Shown in pieces: positions 1 to 8,725 of a DNA stretch of 64,000 nucleotides. How positions within the stretch are numbered: the first letter of the stretch is position 1; every line of letters starts with the position of its first letter. The stretch spans positions 62,001-126,000 of the forward strand of contig DKYT01000004.1 of NCBI GenBank assembly GCA_002492465.1, in the 5' to 3' direction. The notes beneath the pieces are model-generated. The model had not been told where the DNA came from, ran no database searches, and was given only the letters and a program-made list of their open reading frames with translations. Position numbers and translations under genes: made by a program. The stretch comes from Lachnospiraceae bacterium UBA7093 (GTDB lineage: Bacteria; Bacillota; Clostridia; Lachnospirales; Lachnospiraceae).

Positions 1-519
1 GGAAGCGGAGCGTTTATCTTAAGCAGCGTGAAAAGCGAGAAGGACAGAGCCATGATCACAGGGCTGACCATAGGAAAGATCGTGGATTTCGGTTTGAAGG
101 ATTCCATGAATATGGGAGCCTGTATGGCGCCTGCAGCATGTGATACCATCTATCATCATTTGGTGGATTTTGGAAGAACGCCTTCTGATTATGATAAAAT
201 CATTACCGGAGATCTTGGCAGCGTGGGACAGAAAGCGCTCTGGGATATGATGCGGGAAAAAGGAATGGACATTTCCAAGGTGCATATGGATTGCGGTATG
301 GAAATCTACGATCAAAGCCAGGACGCTCATGCTGGAGGAAGCGGCTGCGGCTGCAGCGCGGTGACCTTGTCAGCTTTTGTGTTGAAGCAGCTGGAGGAAG
401 GAAAATGGAAGCGGGTGCTGTTTGTTCCCACAGGGGCGCTGCTGTCGAAAACAAGCTTCAATGAAGGACAGAGCATACCGGGAATTGCCCATGGAGTGGA
501 ATTGACAGGATGCAGATAA
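1..519 (+). CDS. spoVAD: Stage V sporulation protein AD, C-terminal part (5' truncated by window)
   Basis: The reading frame is open from base 1 to a TAA at 517-519, so the N-terminus lies outside the window; 172 codons are visible. SpoVAD has a thiolase-like fold and belongs to the SpoVA channel that moves Ca-dipicolinate into the forespore and out at germination. The visible part shows family features: GSGAFILSS at the start, NMGACMAPAA around residue 32-41, ITGDLGSVG, and the Cys/Gly-rich segment GGSGCGCSAV followed by LFVPTGALLS near the end. In many Clostridia spoVAE follows directly; here it does not, and spoVAA/AB and spoVAE are found 11 and 18 kb downstream. Identity is very likely from overall similarity to the family. 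Confidence 0.93.
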   Translation, partial: GSGAFILSSVKSEKDRAMITGLTIGKIVDFGLKDSMNMGACMAPAACDTIYHHLVDFGRTPSDYDKIITGDLGSVGQKALWDMMREKGMDISKVHMDCGMEIYDQSQDAHAGGSGCGCSAVTLSAFVLKQLEEGKWKRVLFVPTGALLSKTSFNEGQSIPGIAHGVELTGCR

Positions 520-549
520 ACAAATTTGGCGAAAAAAGGGGGAGGATCT

Positions 550-924
550 ATGAAGCATTGGAAACAAACGGCGGTTTTTCTGGCAATAGGGACTTTATGG
601 ATAGGAGGAAGCTTTGACAGTTTTGCCGCACCGGGGATACAGGCGGACTACAGGATGGTTGACGCCCTGCCGGAAGGAAAGGAAAAGTCGGAATATATTT
701 CTTTGATCAGTGGCGATATAGAATATCAGTTAGAAGCGGGCGATACCCTGTGGAGGATTGCCCGGCGCTTTTTGGGTGCAGGGAGCAGATATGAGGAAAT
801 TTGCCATAAAAATACAGATGTTATTTCTGATCCCAATATTTTAATGGCAGGAGATACCATCCAAATTCCGGAGTATCGATACATACCCAAGGATCGGTTT
901 GGCAGAGGCGGAGCGGTGCAGTAA
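550..924 (+). CDS. Secreted LysM-domain protein, possibly the N-terminal half of a broken gene
   Basis: A 124-residue protein. The ATG at 550 is chosen because GGGGGAGGA lies just upstream; an in-frame start at 526 has no such site. Residues 1-26 form a signal peptide (basic KHWK, hydrophobic core, cleavage near SFA-AP). Residues 58-107 are a LysM domain (YQLEAGDTLWRIARRFLG ... DPNILMAGDTIQIP), a fold that binds peptidoglycan or chitin glycans. The protein ends soon after the LysM. The next open frame begins inside its last codons in another frame and encodes a protein with no export signal of its own. A frameshift splitting a LysM plus leucine-rich protein is therefore plausible. It lies directly after spoVAD, so a spore or mother-cell role is possible but not shown. 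Confidence 0.75.
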   Translation: MKHWKQTAVFLAIGTLWIGGSFDSFAAPGIQADYRMVDALPEGKEKSEYISLISGDIEYQLEAGDTLWRIARRFLGAGSRYEEICHKNTDVISDPNILMAGDTIQIPEYRYIPKDRFGRGGAVQ

Positions 925-1801
925 AAACTGCCAGGGAAGAGTATCCAATTTGAAATTTGAGAAGTACGGAATGGACGAGGGAAGCGATTTGTGCGGATAT
1001 TCGTTCGATTTTGATACAGGGGAAAAGGTGATGGAGTTCGCTCTTTTTTACCGTTTGGGAGCGAAGAACATGTCGGAAGTGATAGGAGTACAGGAAAAAT
1101 CTCAGGAAACCTGTTTAACGAACGTAGTGGATGTGACCCGCTATATTGCCGCAAGTTTTCAGGATTACGGCGGAAAAATCGGAGCCGGATTTGTAAAAGT
1201 GACGGATAACGTAGGCGCTTTGGACTGGAACTATCCGGAAGGCTTTCCTTATGGAAGAAAAGAGGAGGAGGATTATAAACCCCTGTTGGTTTTGGAGTGC
1301 AACGGATGCTGGGAAGAGATCCGTCTGGAGGAGGACAGGGTTCTTACTTATGAGGATCTGGGATATTTTAGAAACGCAGAGAAATTGGCGCTTATTATAT
1401 GTACCCAGAAGGATTATTCTTTTATTGCTAATATGCCCCATTTAAAGGAATTGTCTATCCGTGCTGGGGAAGCGGTGGACAATGTGGATTTTCTTTCCGG
1501 ACTAAAGGAATTGCGAACCCTGAAGCTGATTCAGAATTATGACTATGAGGATGACGGAAAAACTGCGGCATTTGAAAACATAACGGATGTTTCTCAATTA
1601 AAAAACTGCCCCCAGCTGCGCTATCTGTTCCTGGAAATGCCTGGGCTGCATGATTTTTCTTTTTTGGAGAGCTGTCCCCAAATCTGTACCATAGAGCTTT
1701 CAGGAGAACCCCAGGGAGAGCCGGCAGTGCCGGAGCTTTCCCTCCTGTCTAATGCCAGATTTATTCATTTTTACGAGGACAGTCTTCGGTTTGAACCATA
1801 A
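899..1801 (+). CDS. Leucine-rich-repeat-like protein, possibly the C-terminal half of a frameshifted LysM gene
   Basis: An open frame of 300 codons from a TTG at 899 overlaps the end of the LysM gene by 26 bases in another frame. The first ATG is at 971 and has no clear ribosome site. I do not recognise residues 1-130. Residues 150-295 contain irregular leucine-rich units (LKELSIRAG, LKELRTLKL, CPQLRYLFLEMP, FSFLESCP.ICTIELSG). There is no signal peptide. Either it is translated by coupling from the TTG (AAGGA lies 5 bases before it), or it was once continuous with the LysM protein. The length and intact frame argue that the sequence was recently functional. Confidence 0.6.
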   Translation: MAEAERCSKNCQGRVSNLKFEKYGMDEGSDLCGYSFDFDTGEKVMEFALFYRLGAKNMSEVIGVQEKSQETCLTNVVDVTRYIAASFQDYGGKIGAGFVKVTDNVGALDWNYPEGFPYGRKEEEDYKPLLVLECNGCWEEIRLEEDRVLTYEDLGYFRNAEKLALIICTQKDYSFIANMPHLKELSIRAGEAVDNVDFLSGLKELRTLKLIQNYDYEDDGKTAAFENITDVSQLKNCPQLRYLFLEMPGLHDFSFLESCPQICTIELSGEPQGEPAVPELSLLSNARFIHFYEDSLRFEP

Positions 1802-1913
1802 ATTTTCTGTTCCCTATTTTAGAAATTAGATTGAAAAGTATAAGCAGAATATAGTAAACTATAAGTACTTTTCAGGTAGACCGAAGAAAATCATGACGAG
1901 ATGGGGGAAGAAA

Positions 1914-3728
1914 ATGCCAAAGGGAAAATTTAAATCGGCAGGTATTACCATAGCTGTAACCATAGCGGTTATGTTGATAGCTGCCGTATTTCACTATTTT
2001 GGGGCGGCGGGCTCCTGGGATATGACGGCGTCTGACTGGTTGAATCAAAGGGGATCTGTTACCAATAAGAAAATCTATATTATAGGGATCGATGATAAGA
2101 CTCTGGAAAAGTACGGACCCGTAAATACCTGGAGCAGAGATTTGCCGGCGCAGTTGGTGGAGATTTTAAATGCGGATGAAAATGCAAGACCGGCGGTAAT
2201 CGGCTTCGATGTGATTTACAGTGAAAAAGGAGAGCAGGAAGGAGACGAGCATTTTGCCCGTGCCTGCAGAGAAGGAGGCAATGTGGTTGCGGCAACCAGC
2301 TTTGTCTTTAAGGAAATGCCGGAGAGGGATGAAACAGGTAGAATCCTTTACAATCCCTATCATGTGGATTATGTGATTGCCCCTTATGAGGAGCTTGGGG
2401 AAAGTGTGAATAAAGGATATGCCAATACCATGGTGGACGGCGACGGATATGTGCGGCAGGCAATGGCATATTTAGATTATCAGGGAGAGAGGGTGTACAG
2501 TCTTTCTTCCCAGGTTTATAAGCAGTATCAGGAAAATCAGGGAAGGGAAGCGGTGTTTCCCAGTACCTACGGCAGAAATAACAGGTATTATTTTTCTTAT
2601 TCCGGAAAGCCGGGCGGGTACAGCGTAGTGTCCATGGCGGATGTGCTGGAAGGAAACGTGGACGCGAAGCTTTTTCAGGGGGCGATTGTGCTGGTTGGGG
2701 CTTATGCCGTGGGAATGCAGGATTCCTACACACCGGCGATTACCCATAACAGCCAGATGTATGGGGTGGAAATTCACGCCAATATCATTGAGGCGTTGTT
2801 GGAGGGGAAAACCCAGACGCCTGTTTCCCCGCTGGTGTACGGAATTTTAGCCGGAATTTTATGCGGGCTCTTTTTGGTGGGCGTGAGAAAATTAAAGATC
2901 ATACCTGCCACCTTGGCGTTGGCGGCAGCGATTATTTTGGATATTATAGTTGCCAAAGCGACGTATGCAAGGGGAATCATCATGCCGGTAGCGCTTCTTC
3001 CGGCGGCGTTCATTCTCATTTATCTGGCAAGAATGATACAGGGATATCTGGCGGAGATTCTCCGCAGACGGCGGGTTGTGAACGTATTTAAACAGTATGT
3101 GGCGCCTCAGGTGGTGGATAAGATCAGCAAGGATAAGGATTTCGAGCTGGTACTGGGAGGAGAAAACCGTCATGTTGCCGTGCTCTTTGTGGATATCAGA
3201 GGCTTTACCACTATGTCGGAAAGCCTGCAGCCGGAGGAAGTGGTGGAAATTTTGAATGAATACTTAAGCCTCACCACCAAATCCATATTTGACAATGGTG
3301 GAACCCTGGATAAATTTGTGGGGGACGCTACCATGGCGGTGTTTAACGCGCCCTTTGATTTGGATGACTATATTTTCCGCGCTGTCTGTACGGCATGGGA
3401 TATGAAGGCAGGCGCCGATGCCATCGCCGATAAATTTGAAAAGCGGTTTGGAAAAAGCGTTGCCTTTGGCATAGGAGTCAACTGCGGAAACGCCGTAGTA
3501 GGGAATATTGGCTGTGAATTCCGGATGGATTATACGGCGATTGGGGATACGGTAAATACGGCGGCAAGGCTTGAGAGCAACGCAAAGCGGGGACAGATTT
3601 TGATCAGCGAGCAGGTTTATGAGGCTGTAAAGGACAGGGTTTCGGTAACGCCTATTGGGGAGATTCCCCTAAAAGGCAAGAGCAACGGTGTATTTGTGTA
3701 CCAATTAGATGAGGTGAAAAGGAAATGA
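1914..3728 (+). CDS. CHASE2-domain transmembrane adenylate cyclase (class III)
   Basis: A 604-residue protein. The ATG at 1914 has GGGGG six bases upstream; an in-frame ATG at 1893 is possible but weaker. Layout: N-terminal membrane helix (about residues 12-32), an extracytoplasmic CHASE2 sensor (about 45-290, with IYIIGIDDKTLEKYG), three membrane helices (about 300-375), then a class III cyclase domain. The catalytic set is complete: metal-binding Asp427 (VDIRGF) and Asp471 (FVGDA), adenine-specifying Lys467 and Asp539 (DYTAIGD), transition-state Asn548 and Arg552 (NTAAR). It should make cAMP in response to an external signal. cAMP signalling is uncommon in Clostridia. The stop overlaps the next start by four bases (ATGA), so the two are translationally coupled. 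Confidence 0.9.
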   Translation: MPKGKFKSAGITIAVTIAVMLIAAVFHYFGAAGSWDMTASDWLNQRGSVTNKKIYIIGIDDKTLEKYGPVNTWSRDLPAQLVEILNADENARPAVIGFDVIYSEKGEQEGDEHFARACREGGNVVAATSFVFKEMPERDETGRILYNPYHVDYVIAPYEELGESVNKGYANTMVDGDGYVRQAMAYLDYQGERVYSLSSQVYKQYQENQGREAVFPSTYGRNNRYYFSYSGKPGGYSVVSMADVLEGNVDAKLFQGAIVLVGAYAVGMQDSYTPAITHNSQMYGVEIHANIIEALLEGKTQTPVSPLVYGILAGILCGLFLVGVRKLKIIPATLALAAAIILDIIVAKATYARGIIMPVALLPAAFILIYLARMIQGYLAEILRRRRVVNVFKQYVAPQVVDKISKDKDFELVLGGENRHVAVLFVDIRGFTTMSESLQPEEVVEILNEYLSLTTKSIFDNGGTLDKFVGDATMAVFNAPFDLDDYIFRAVCTAWDMKAGADAIADKFEKRFGKSVAFGIGVNCGNAVVGNIGCEFRMDYTAIGDTVNTAARLESNAKRGQILISEQVYEAVKDRVSVTPIGEIPLKGKSNGVFVYQLDEVKRK

Positions 3729-4510
3729 GCAGAATTTACCTGATTCCAAACAGGAGCGAAATAGAGGAGCTGAACCGGCTTGCAAAGGAATATGACTGTG
3801 GGTACGAGTACAATGATTTTTATGAGCCGGAAGTGCTGGGTGATCCTAAAAAGCAGGAAGAGATCATAGAATATTACGCCCGGTACCGCAGTGATTTTTC
3901 AAGGGATACCATGCACGGCGCTTTTTTGGATATTACCATACACAGTGCGGATCCTCTGATCCGGGATGCATCGATTCTGCGGATACGGCAGTCCATGGAG
4001 ATTGCAAAGCGTATGGGACTAAGAGGAGTGGTTTTCCACACAGCGCGGCTTGCAGGTTTTCGGGTGGACTATTATCTGAAGAACTGGCTGAAAGTAAACC
4101 GCGAATTTTTCAGAAAGCTGGCGGAGGAGTATCCTGATCAGGAGATTTACATGGAGAATATGTTTGACGAAGCACCGGACGTGATGGCGGAGCTTGCCGG
4201 GCGGATGGAGGATGTGAAAAATTTCGGGCTATGTCTGGATTATGCCCATGCAACTTTGACAGGCTGTCCGCAAGAGGAGTGGGTAGAGACCCTGGCTCCC
4301 TATATTCGCCATATGCATATTAACGACAACGATTTGATGGATGATCTTCACAGACCGGTGGGAACGGGAAAGATTGATTGGGAGCTTTTTGACAGGCTGA
4401 TGCGGGAGCATAAGGTTGACACAAGCGTTCTTGTGGAAATCAAGGGCTATGAAGGGCAGAAAAGATCCCTGGAGTATATGAAGGAACACGGGATTTTCCC
4501 TCTGGGCTGA
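3725..4510 (+). CDS. Sugar-phosphate isomerase/epimerase-like TIM-barrel protein
   Basis: A 261-residue protein starting in an ATGA overlap with the adenylate cyclase gene. It has the xylose-isomerase-like / AP-endonuclease-2 fold. Acidic and His residues usual for metal binding appear in order: MHGAFLDITIHS, GVVFHTA, EIYMENMFDE, LCLDYAHA, HMHINDND and VLVEIKGYEG. The family covers sugar isomerases, epimerases and endonuclease IV; nothing here fixes the substrate. Tight coupling to a cyclase is curious, because a metabolic enzyme would not obviously need it. It has no signal peptide or membrane segment, so it is cytosolic. Confidence 0.8.
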   Translation: MSRIYLIPNRSEIEELNRLAKEYDCGYEYNDFYEPEVLGDPKKQEEIIEYYARYRSDFSRDTMHGAFLDITIHSADPLIRDASILRIRQSMEIAKRMGLRGVVFHTARLAGFRVDYYLKNWLKVNREFFRKLAEEYPDQEIYMENMFDEAPDVMAELAGRMEDVKNFGLCLDYAHATLTGCPQEEWVETLAPYIRHMHINDNDLMDDLHRPVGTGKIDWELFDRLMREHKVDTSVLVEIKGYEGQKRSLEYMKEHGIFPLG

Positions 4511-4574
4511 GAACAGTATTTAGAAACGGCAGACATATAAACGGTAAGAAAGCAGAGATATAGGAGAGAGAAAA

Positions 4575-6041
4575 GTGCATTTGAAATATGAAGACTTTAA
4601 AAAAATACTGAATATTGGAATTGAGCTGTCAACGGAGAAGGACAGAAACAAGCTTTTGGCATCCATTCTGGAAAACGGTATGGAGATTACCAACTGTGAT
4701 GCCAGCACCCTGTATTTGTATGAAAATGAAAAGCTTACCTTCAAAATCATGAAAACCCTTTCCATGGGCATCAGCCGGGGAGTGGAGGGAGAGCCGATTG
4801 AGGATATGCCTCCGGTGCCGTTGAAGGAAGAGAATGTATGCGCTTATACGGCGATACATCGGGAAATTGTAAATATACCGGACGTGTACAACAGCAGCCG
4901 TTTCGACTTTTCGGGACCAAAACGCTATGATGCCCTCACCGGTTATCTCACAGAATCCATGCTGGTGATCCCCCTGGAAAACAATGAAAATGAACTAATT
5001 GGGGTATTGCAGCTGATCAACGCCATGGATCAGGATAAAAATGTGATTCCCTTTGATCAGCAGTACGACATCATTATTCGTTCCCTTGGTTCCATGGCGG
5101 CAATCGAGCTTACGAATCTTGCCCATATGGAGGAACTGAAAGCGCAGATGTATTCTTTTGTGGAGGCGCTTACGACGGTTTTGGATGAGAGAACGCCCTA
5201 CAATGCTTCCCACACACGGAATGTAGAAAGATATGCAGGAATGCTTGCGGATTACATTTCCGAACTCCACCAAAAGGGAGAATGTGAGGAAGACTTCGAT
5301 CAGGACAGGAAAGAAAAGCTCCAGCTTGCCGCGCTGCTTCATGATATTGGGAAAATGGTGGTCCCCTTAAGCGTTATGAACCGCGCCACCCGTCTGGATA
5401 AGGGAATTGAAAAGGTAGATGAGCGCTTTAAGCTTTTGAAGGCTTTGTATGAGGTGGATCTTCTTCGGGGAAGAATCGGAGAGGAAGCCTATGAAGAGGC
5501 GGTGAAGGATCTGGAGGAGGAACTTGCTTTTATACACAGGATCGACAGCATGGGATTTTTGGATGATGAGAATTATGAGCGGGTGCGCGCTTTGGCAAAG
5601 AAGCAGCATGTAGGAGAGGACGGCGCCGTTACAAGGTATATTACAGACCAGGAGGCAAAGTACCTGAGCATCCGCAGAGGAACTCTTACAGAAGAAGACA
5701 GAATAGAAATGGAAAATCATGTGGTGGTGACTGAGAAAATACTCAGCAAGGTAAGATTTAATAAGAATTATGCCATTGTGCCTAAATGGGCGGCATCCCA
5801 TCACGAGCTTTTAAACGGAAGCGGTTATCCCAAGCATCTTTCAGGAGATGAGTTAGATCTGGAAACGCGGATTTTGACAGTGGCGGATGTTTACGATGCC
5901 CTGACCGCCTCCGATCGTCCTTACAAAAAGCCTATACCCAGGGAGAAGGCGATTGGAATTTTAAAGAGCATGGCTGAGGAAGGCAAAATCGAGCTGCGTT
6001 TGGTAGAATGGCTGTCTCAGGCGCTTGAGAGGGAGCTTTGA
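4575..6041 (+). CDS. GAF-sensor HD-GYP cyclic-di-GMP phosphodiesterase
   Basis: A 488-residue protein with a GTG start at 4575 preceded by AGGAG. Residues about 10-180 form a GAF domain. Residues about 195-480 form an HD-GYP domain with HDIGK at 256-260 and HHELLNGSGYP at 409-419 (canonical HHExxDGxGYP with Asn replacing Asp). The two motifs are 153 residues apart, far more than the roughly 60 usual in the family. The extra segment (about 265-390) is rich in charged residues and probably helical. HD-GYP enzymes hydrolyse c-di-GMP, and the metal ligands are intact. It follows the CHASE2 cyclase and isomerase by 64 bp, so cAMP and c-di-GMP enzymes lie side by side. Confidence 0.88.
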   Translation: MHLKYEDFKKILNIGIELSTEKDRNKLLASILENGMEITNCDASTLYLYENEKLTFKIMKTLSMGISRGVEGEPIEDMPPVPLKEENVCAYTAIHREIVNIPDVYNSSRFDFSGPKRYDALTGYLTESMLVIPLENNENELIGVLQLINAMDQDKNVIPFDQQYDIIIRSLGSMAAIELTNLAHMEELKAQMYSFVEALTTVLDERTPYNASHTRNVERYAGMLADYISELHQKGECEEDFDQDRKEKLQLAALLHDIGKMVVPLSVMNRATRLDKGIEKVDERFKLLKALYEVDLLRGRIGEEAYEEAVKDLEEELAFIHRIDSMGFLDDENYERVRALAKKQHVGEDGAVTRYITDQEAKYLSIRRGTLTEEDRIEMENHVVVTEKILSKVRFNKNYAIVPKWAASHHELLNGSGYPKHLSGDELDLETRILTVADVYDALTASDRPYKKPIPREKAIGILKSMAEEGKIELRLVEWLSQALEREL

Positions 6042-6042
6042 C

Positions 6043-7359
6043 ATGCAGAAGGTAAAAGTCCTTGCAGGGCATATTGCATTCTTTTTTGGCGCACTGGGGA
6101 TTTTATGGCTTTTACTGATACTGGCGGCGTGTATTCCCAATAAGGCGTTAAAGGGGCATATGGAACAAAGCGCATTGTCCTACAAAGAAAAAGAAGCCTT
6201 TTCCTTTGAAAAAGGCGCGCGCTTTTGGAGCATCAGCGATAATTATGCGGATGCGATCCTGCTGAATATCAGCTGGAATATGGGGAAGGTACAGGAGAAT
6301 GATGGGATAAATCCTGTATGGGCATCCCTGGATACTTGTTATTATGACGGCGGGGATTTTGGAGAAAATGCAGGTTTATACCTTAACGTAATCGATGATA
6401 AAGTAGAGGCAAACACAGATTACACCCGTTATTGGCACGGATCCGCCATGTTTGTGAGGCTGCTGCACCTGATTATGGACGTAAAGGGAATGAAATGGGC
6501 GGGGCTTGTGGCAACCCTTTTTCTTGCCGCCCTTACGGTTGGAATTTTGATCAGACACAAACACTACGATCTTGCCGGGGCGCTGGTTTTGTCTATGGCG
6601 GCGGTGGAAATCTGGAATATCCGGCTGAGTCTGGAATATCAGCCGGCGTTTTTGATTGCTTTTATGCTTTGTCCTCTTTATCTCTATGGAGAGCGGAAAA
6701 AGGAGCAGCTGTTGACGTACCTTTCGGTTTTAGGAGGAACGCTGATCAGCTTTTTTGATTTTCTTACAACAGAGACGGTAGTGCTGGTTCTCCCATTACT
6801 CCTGGTGGTGGCGGTGCGGGGAGCGGAAAACCGACTGGAAGATTTCAAGAAAAACGTAAAAATGCTGTTTTGGTGCGGCGTCAGCTGGTTTTTTGCCTAT
6901 GGCGGCGCCTTTCTGGTAAAATGGACGGCGGCGTCGCTGGCGACAGGTGAAAATAAATTTGCAGCAGCTTTCTCCTCGGCGGGAGAGAGGATGGCAGGCG
7001 GCTTGGGAACAGAAGGGACGGTAACGTTTCCCCTGCGCATTCCGGCTGCTGTGGGAGCAAATCTTACAGTTCTCTTTGGAGGAGAAAAGCGGATGGATGT
7101 GCCCCGTGTGCTGATTGGTTTAGTTGTAAGCTTGTTGATTTTAGGATCTCTATTCTACCTGTTTTACAGAAAGAAAGGAAACAAAACGGCGTTAAGGCTG
7201 TTGGGGATACTTGGGTCGGTGGTGCTTCTGCGTTATATGATGTTAAGCAATCACTCCTATCTGCATGAATTTTTTACCTATCGGGCATTGATTTGCCCGG
7301 TGTTTGCTCTTTTGGCAGGGATGACGATGTTTTTTCGGGATCCGGGAGGGAATAAGTGA
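6043..7359 (+). CDS. Polytopic membrane protein of unknown function
   Basis: A 438-residue protein. The ATG at 6043, one base after the HD-GYP stop, is preferred because GGGAG lies 8 bases upstream. It has an N-terminal helix (about 10-32), then about 130 residues of extracytoplasmic domain (containing SDNYADAILLNISWNMG), then roughly eight hydrophobic segments from about 145 to the C-terminus. This layout resembles GT-C-type membrane glycosyltransferases and related Lachnospiraceae membrane proteins, but I see no diagnostic catalytic motif. It may act in the cell envelope with the secreted proteins that follow. Function is left open. Confidence 0.6.
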   Translation: MQKVKVLAGHIAFFFGALGILWLLLILAACIPNKALKGHMEQSALSYKEKEAFSFEKGARFWSISDNYADAILLNISWNMGKVQENDGINPVWASLDTCYYDGGDFGENAGLYLNVIDDKVEANTDYTRYWHGSAMFVRLLHLIMDVKGMKWAGLVATLFLAALTVGILIRHKHYDLAGALVLSMAAVEIWNIRLSLEYQPAFLIAFMLCPLYLYGERKKEQLLTYLSVLGGTLISFFDFLTTETVVLVLPLLLVVAVRGAENRLEDFKKNVKMLFWCGVSWFFAYGGAFLVKWTAASLATGENKFAAAFSSAGERMAGGLGTEGTVTFPLRIPAAVGANLTVLFGGEKRMDVPRVLIGLVVSLLILGSLFYLFYRKKGNKTALRLLGILGSVVLLRYMMLSNHSYLHEFFTYRALICPVFALLAGMTMFFRDPGGNK

Positions 7360-7373
7360 CAAGATGATTTTTT

Positions 7374-7408
7374 AGAGGGTTCCTTTTTTCGGGCATTATT
7401 GGTATAAT
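7374..7408 (+). promoter_or_regulatory. Extended -10 promoter before the secreted protein gene
   Basis: TATAAT at 7403-7408 is preceded by TGG, giving an extended -10 (TGGTATAAT). The -35 region is poor (GGGTTCC, around 7377-7383). It lies 45 bp before the ATG at 7453, in a gap of about 90 bp after the membrane protein gene, so a new transcript probably starts here. Confidence 0.5.
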
Positions 7409-7452
7409 AAAGTACATTTACAAATGGATCTGCAATTTGAGAGGGAGAAATT

Positions 7453-8580
7453 ATGAGAAAAAGATGGAAAGGTTTACTGTGTTTATGGATGGCATTGCTG
7501 GTGCTTTTGTCCGGGCAGTCTGTTTGGGCGGCGGAACCGGCGTACTTATATACTGCCGGGCAGGCGGGGACGTTAGAGGCGGGGCAGTCGATACAGGCAG
7601 AGGATCGGGCATCTATTGAGATAGAAATTGGTTCTTCCCTGAATGGACAGAGTGGTATTATGGATGCATTGAGCGGCGTTCTTTCAGATTATGATTTAGA
7701 CGGATGGACCGTTTGGAGGGCAGACAGCGGTGGGACTTATCTCAATGAGTATAAAGCAGATCTTCCGGCGAATGCCAGAATTGATGACTCTGATTATCAG
7801 AGCTATAAGGGAGACAATGGGGCAAATGAATCTTCCATACTCTTGGTTCCCAAACTTACAGAAAAAGTGGCAGAGCCTTTGGGCGTTACGATCACCATTG
7901 GCGATCAGAGCTGGTCGGCGTATTCTTTCAGCGGCGCCTGGGATCATACCTATAGCGGCAGGCAGACCGCATCCATCAGCGTAAGTCCCTCTGACGGCGG
8001 GGGCACATGTCAGTATTATCTGGCGCAGGGGAGTGAAAGCTATGCCGAAAGCGACCTGGGCAGTTTATCCTGGGTCAACTATGGCGGCGCTATATCGCTG
8101 ATCGGTGGGGAATACATACTGTATGCGAGAGCGGAGGACGCTGACGGAAATGTCGTTTATGCCAGTACGGATGGAATTGTAGTAAGTTCTGCGCCGGTTA
8201 TTTCAGGTGTTACAGATGGCGGTGTTTATGAAGGGGATACGACCTTTACGGTGGATGGCGCCGATTTGGAGAGTGTGACGGTGGATGGTCAGGAGGTGTC
8301 CCTGACAAATAACAGCTATACCATTATAGCAGATGATCTGACGCACAGGATCGTTGCAAGAAACAGCGCAGGAGGTGAGACTGTTTGTGAAATTACGGTC
8401 AATAAGAAAAGCAGTGCCACAAGTGAGATCACGGATGCAGGGACATACACATTGGCGGCAGGAACTGCTTATACTTTAGGAAACGGAAGGTGGATGGTGT
8501 CGGGAGACAATACGGTCTATGAGGGCGGAAGAAGCTTTTACGTATCCGCAGGCGGGGAATACAGTTTCCAAAAACAATAA
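7453..8580 (+). CDS. Secreted hypothetical surface protein
   Basis: A 375-residue protein with a clear signal peptide (residues 1-27: RKRWK, Leu-rich core, cleavage after VWA-AE). GAGGGAG precedes the ATG. The mature part is acidic and rich in Gly, Ser, Thr and Tyr, with no Cys cluster. It contains short beta-rich Ig-like repeats, for example around 155-245 (SISVSPSDGGG, GGEYILYARAEDADGN) and 250-315 (APVISGVTDGGVYEGDTTFTVDG ending in a fibronectin-like unit). No sortase motif or C-terminal anchor is seen, so it may be released or held by other means. It neighbours a FecR-type membrane protein and probably belongs to the same envelope system. Confidence 0.7.
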   Translation: MRKRWKGLLCLWMALLVLLSGQSVWAAEPAYLYTAGQAGTLEAGQSIQAEDRASIEIEIGSSLNGQSGIMDALSGVLSDYDLDGWTVWRADSGGTYLNEYKADLPANARIDDSDYQSYKGDNGANESSILLVPKLTEKVAEPLGVTITIGDQSWSAYSFSGAWDHTYSGRQTASISVSPSDGGGTCQYYLAQGSESYAESDLGSLSWVNYGGAISLIGGEYILYARAEDADGNVVYASTDGIVVSSAPVISGVTDGGVYEGDTTFTVDGADLESVTVDGQEVSLTNNSYTIIADDLTHRIVARNSAGGETVCEITVNKKSSATSEITDAGTYTLAAGTAYTLGNGRWMVSGDNTVYEGGRSFYVSAGGEYSFQKQ

Positions 8581-8590
8581 GGAGAACTTA

Positions 8591-8626
8591 GTGTAAAAAA
8601 TAAGCTTGATAGCTTATTTTTTACAC
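8591..8626. terminator. Perfect 16-bp hairpin, likely bidirectional terminator
   Basis: The arms 8591-8606 (GTGTAAAAAATAAGCT) and 8611-8626 (AGCTTATTTTTTACAC) are exact reverse complements around the loop TGAT. Each strand carries a six-base A or T run, as in bidirectional terminators, although the stem is AT-rich. It sits 10 bp after the stop of the secreted protein gene. Confidence 0.6.
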
Positions 8627-8627
8627 G

Positions 8628-8712
8628 CAAATTTGTGCCGGAGCGTCACAAATTTGAATCGCAGAGCCGAATTTGATATTCGGCTTGCGTACCTGAGCAA
8701 AAAACGCTCCGG
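8628..8712 (+). repeat. Structured palindromic element before the FecR gene (repeat or RNA leader)
   Basis: Three pairings lie in 85 bases. CAAATTTGTG (8628-8637) pairs with CACAAATTTG (8647-8656). CGCA plus AGCCGAAT (8660-8672) pairs with ATTCGGCT plus TGCG (8678-8689) around loop TTGAT with one bulged G. CCGGAGCG (8638-8645), which fills the loop of the first stem, pairs with CGCTCCGG (8705-8712). The third pairing with the first makes a pseudoknot ending 3 bases before the GGAGG of the next gene. It could be a cis-regulatory RNA or one copy of a dispersed palindromic repeat. Confidence 0.6.
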
Positions 8713-8725
8713 TATGGAGGATGAG

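Noticed and set aside
8606..8725. N-terminal extension of the FecR gene through the palindromic element
   Set aside because: The extension is translated repeat sequence; the GGAGG before ATG 8726 and the membrane helix that follows set the start.
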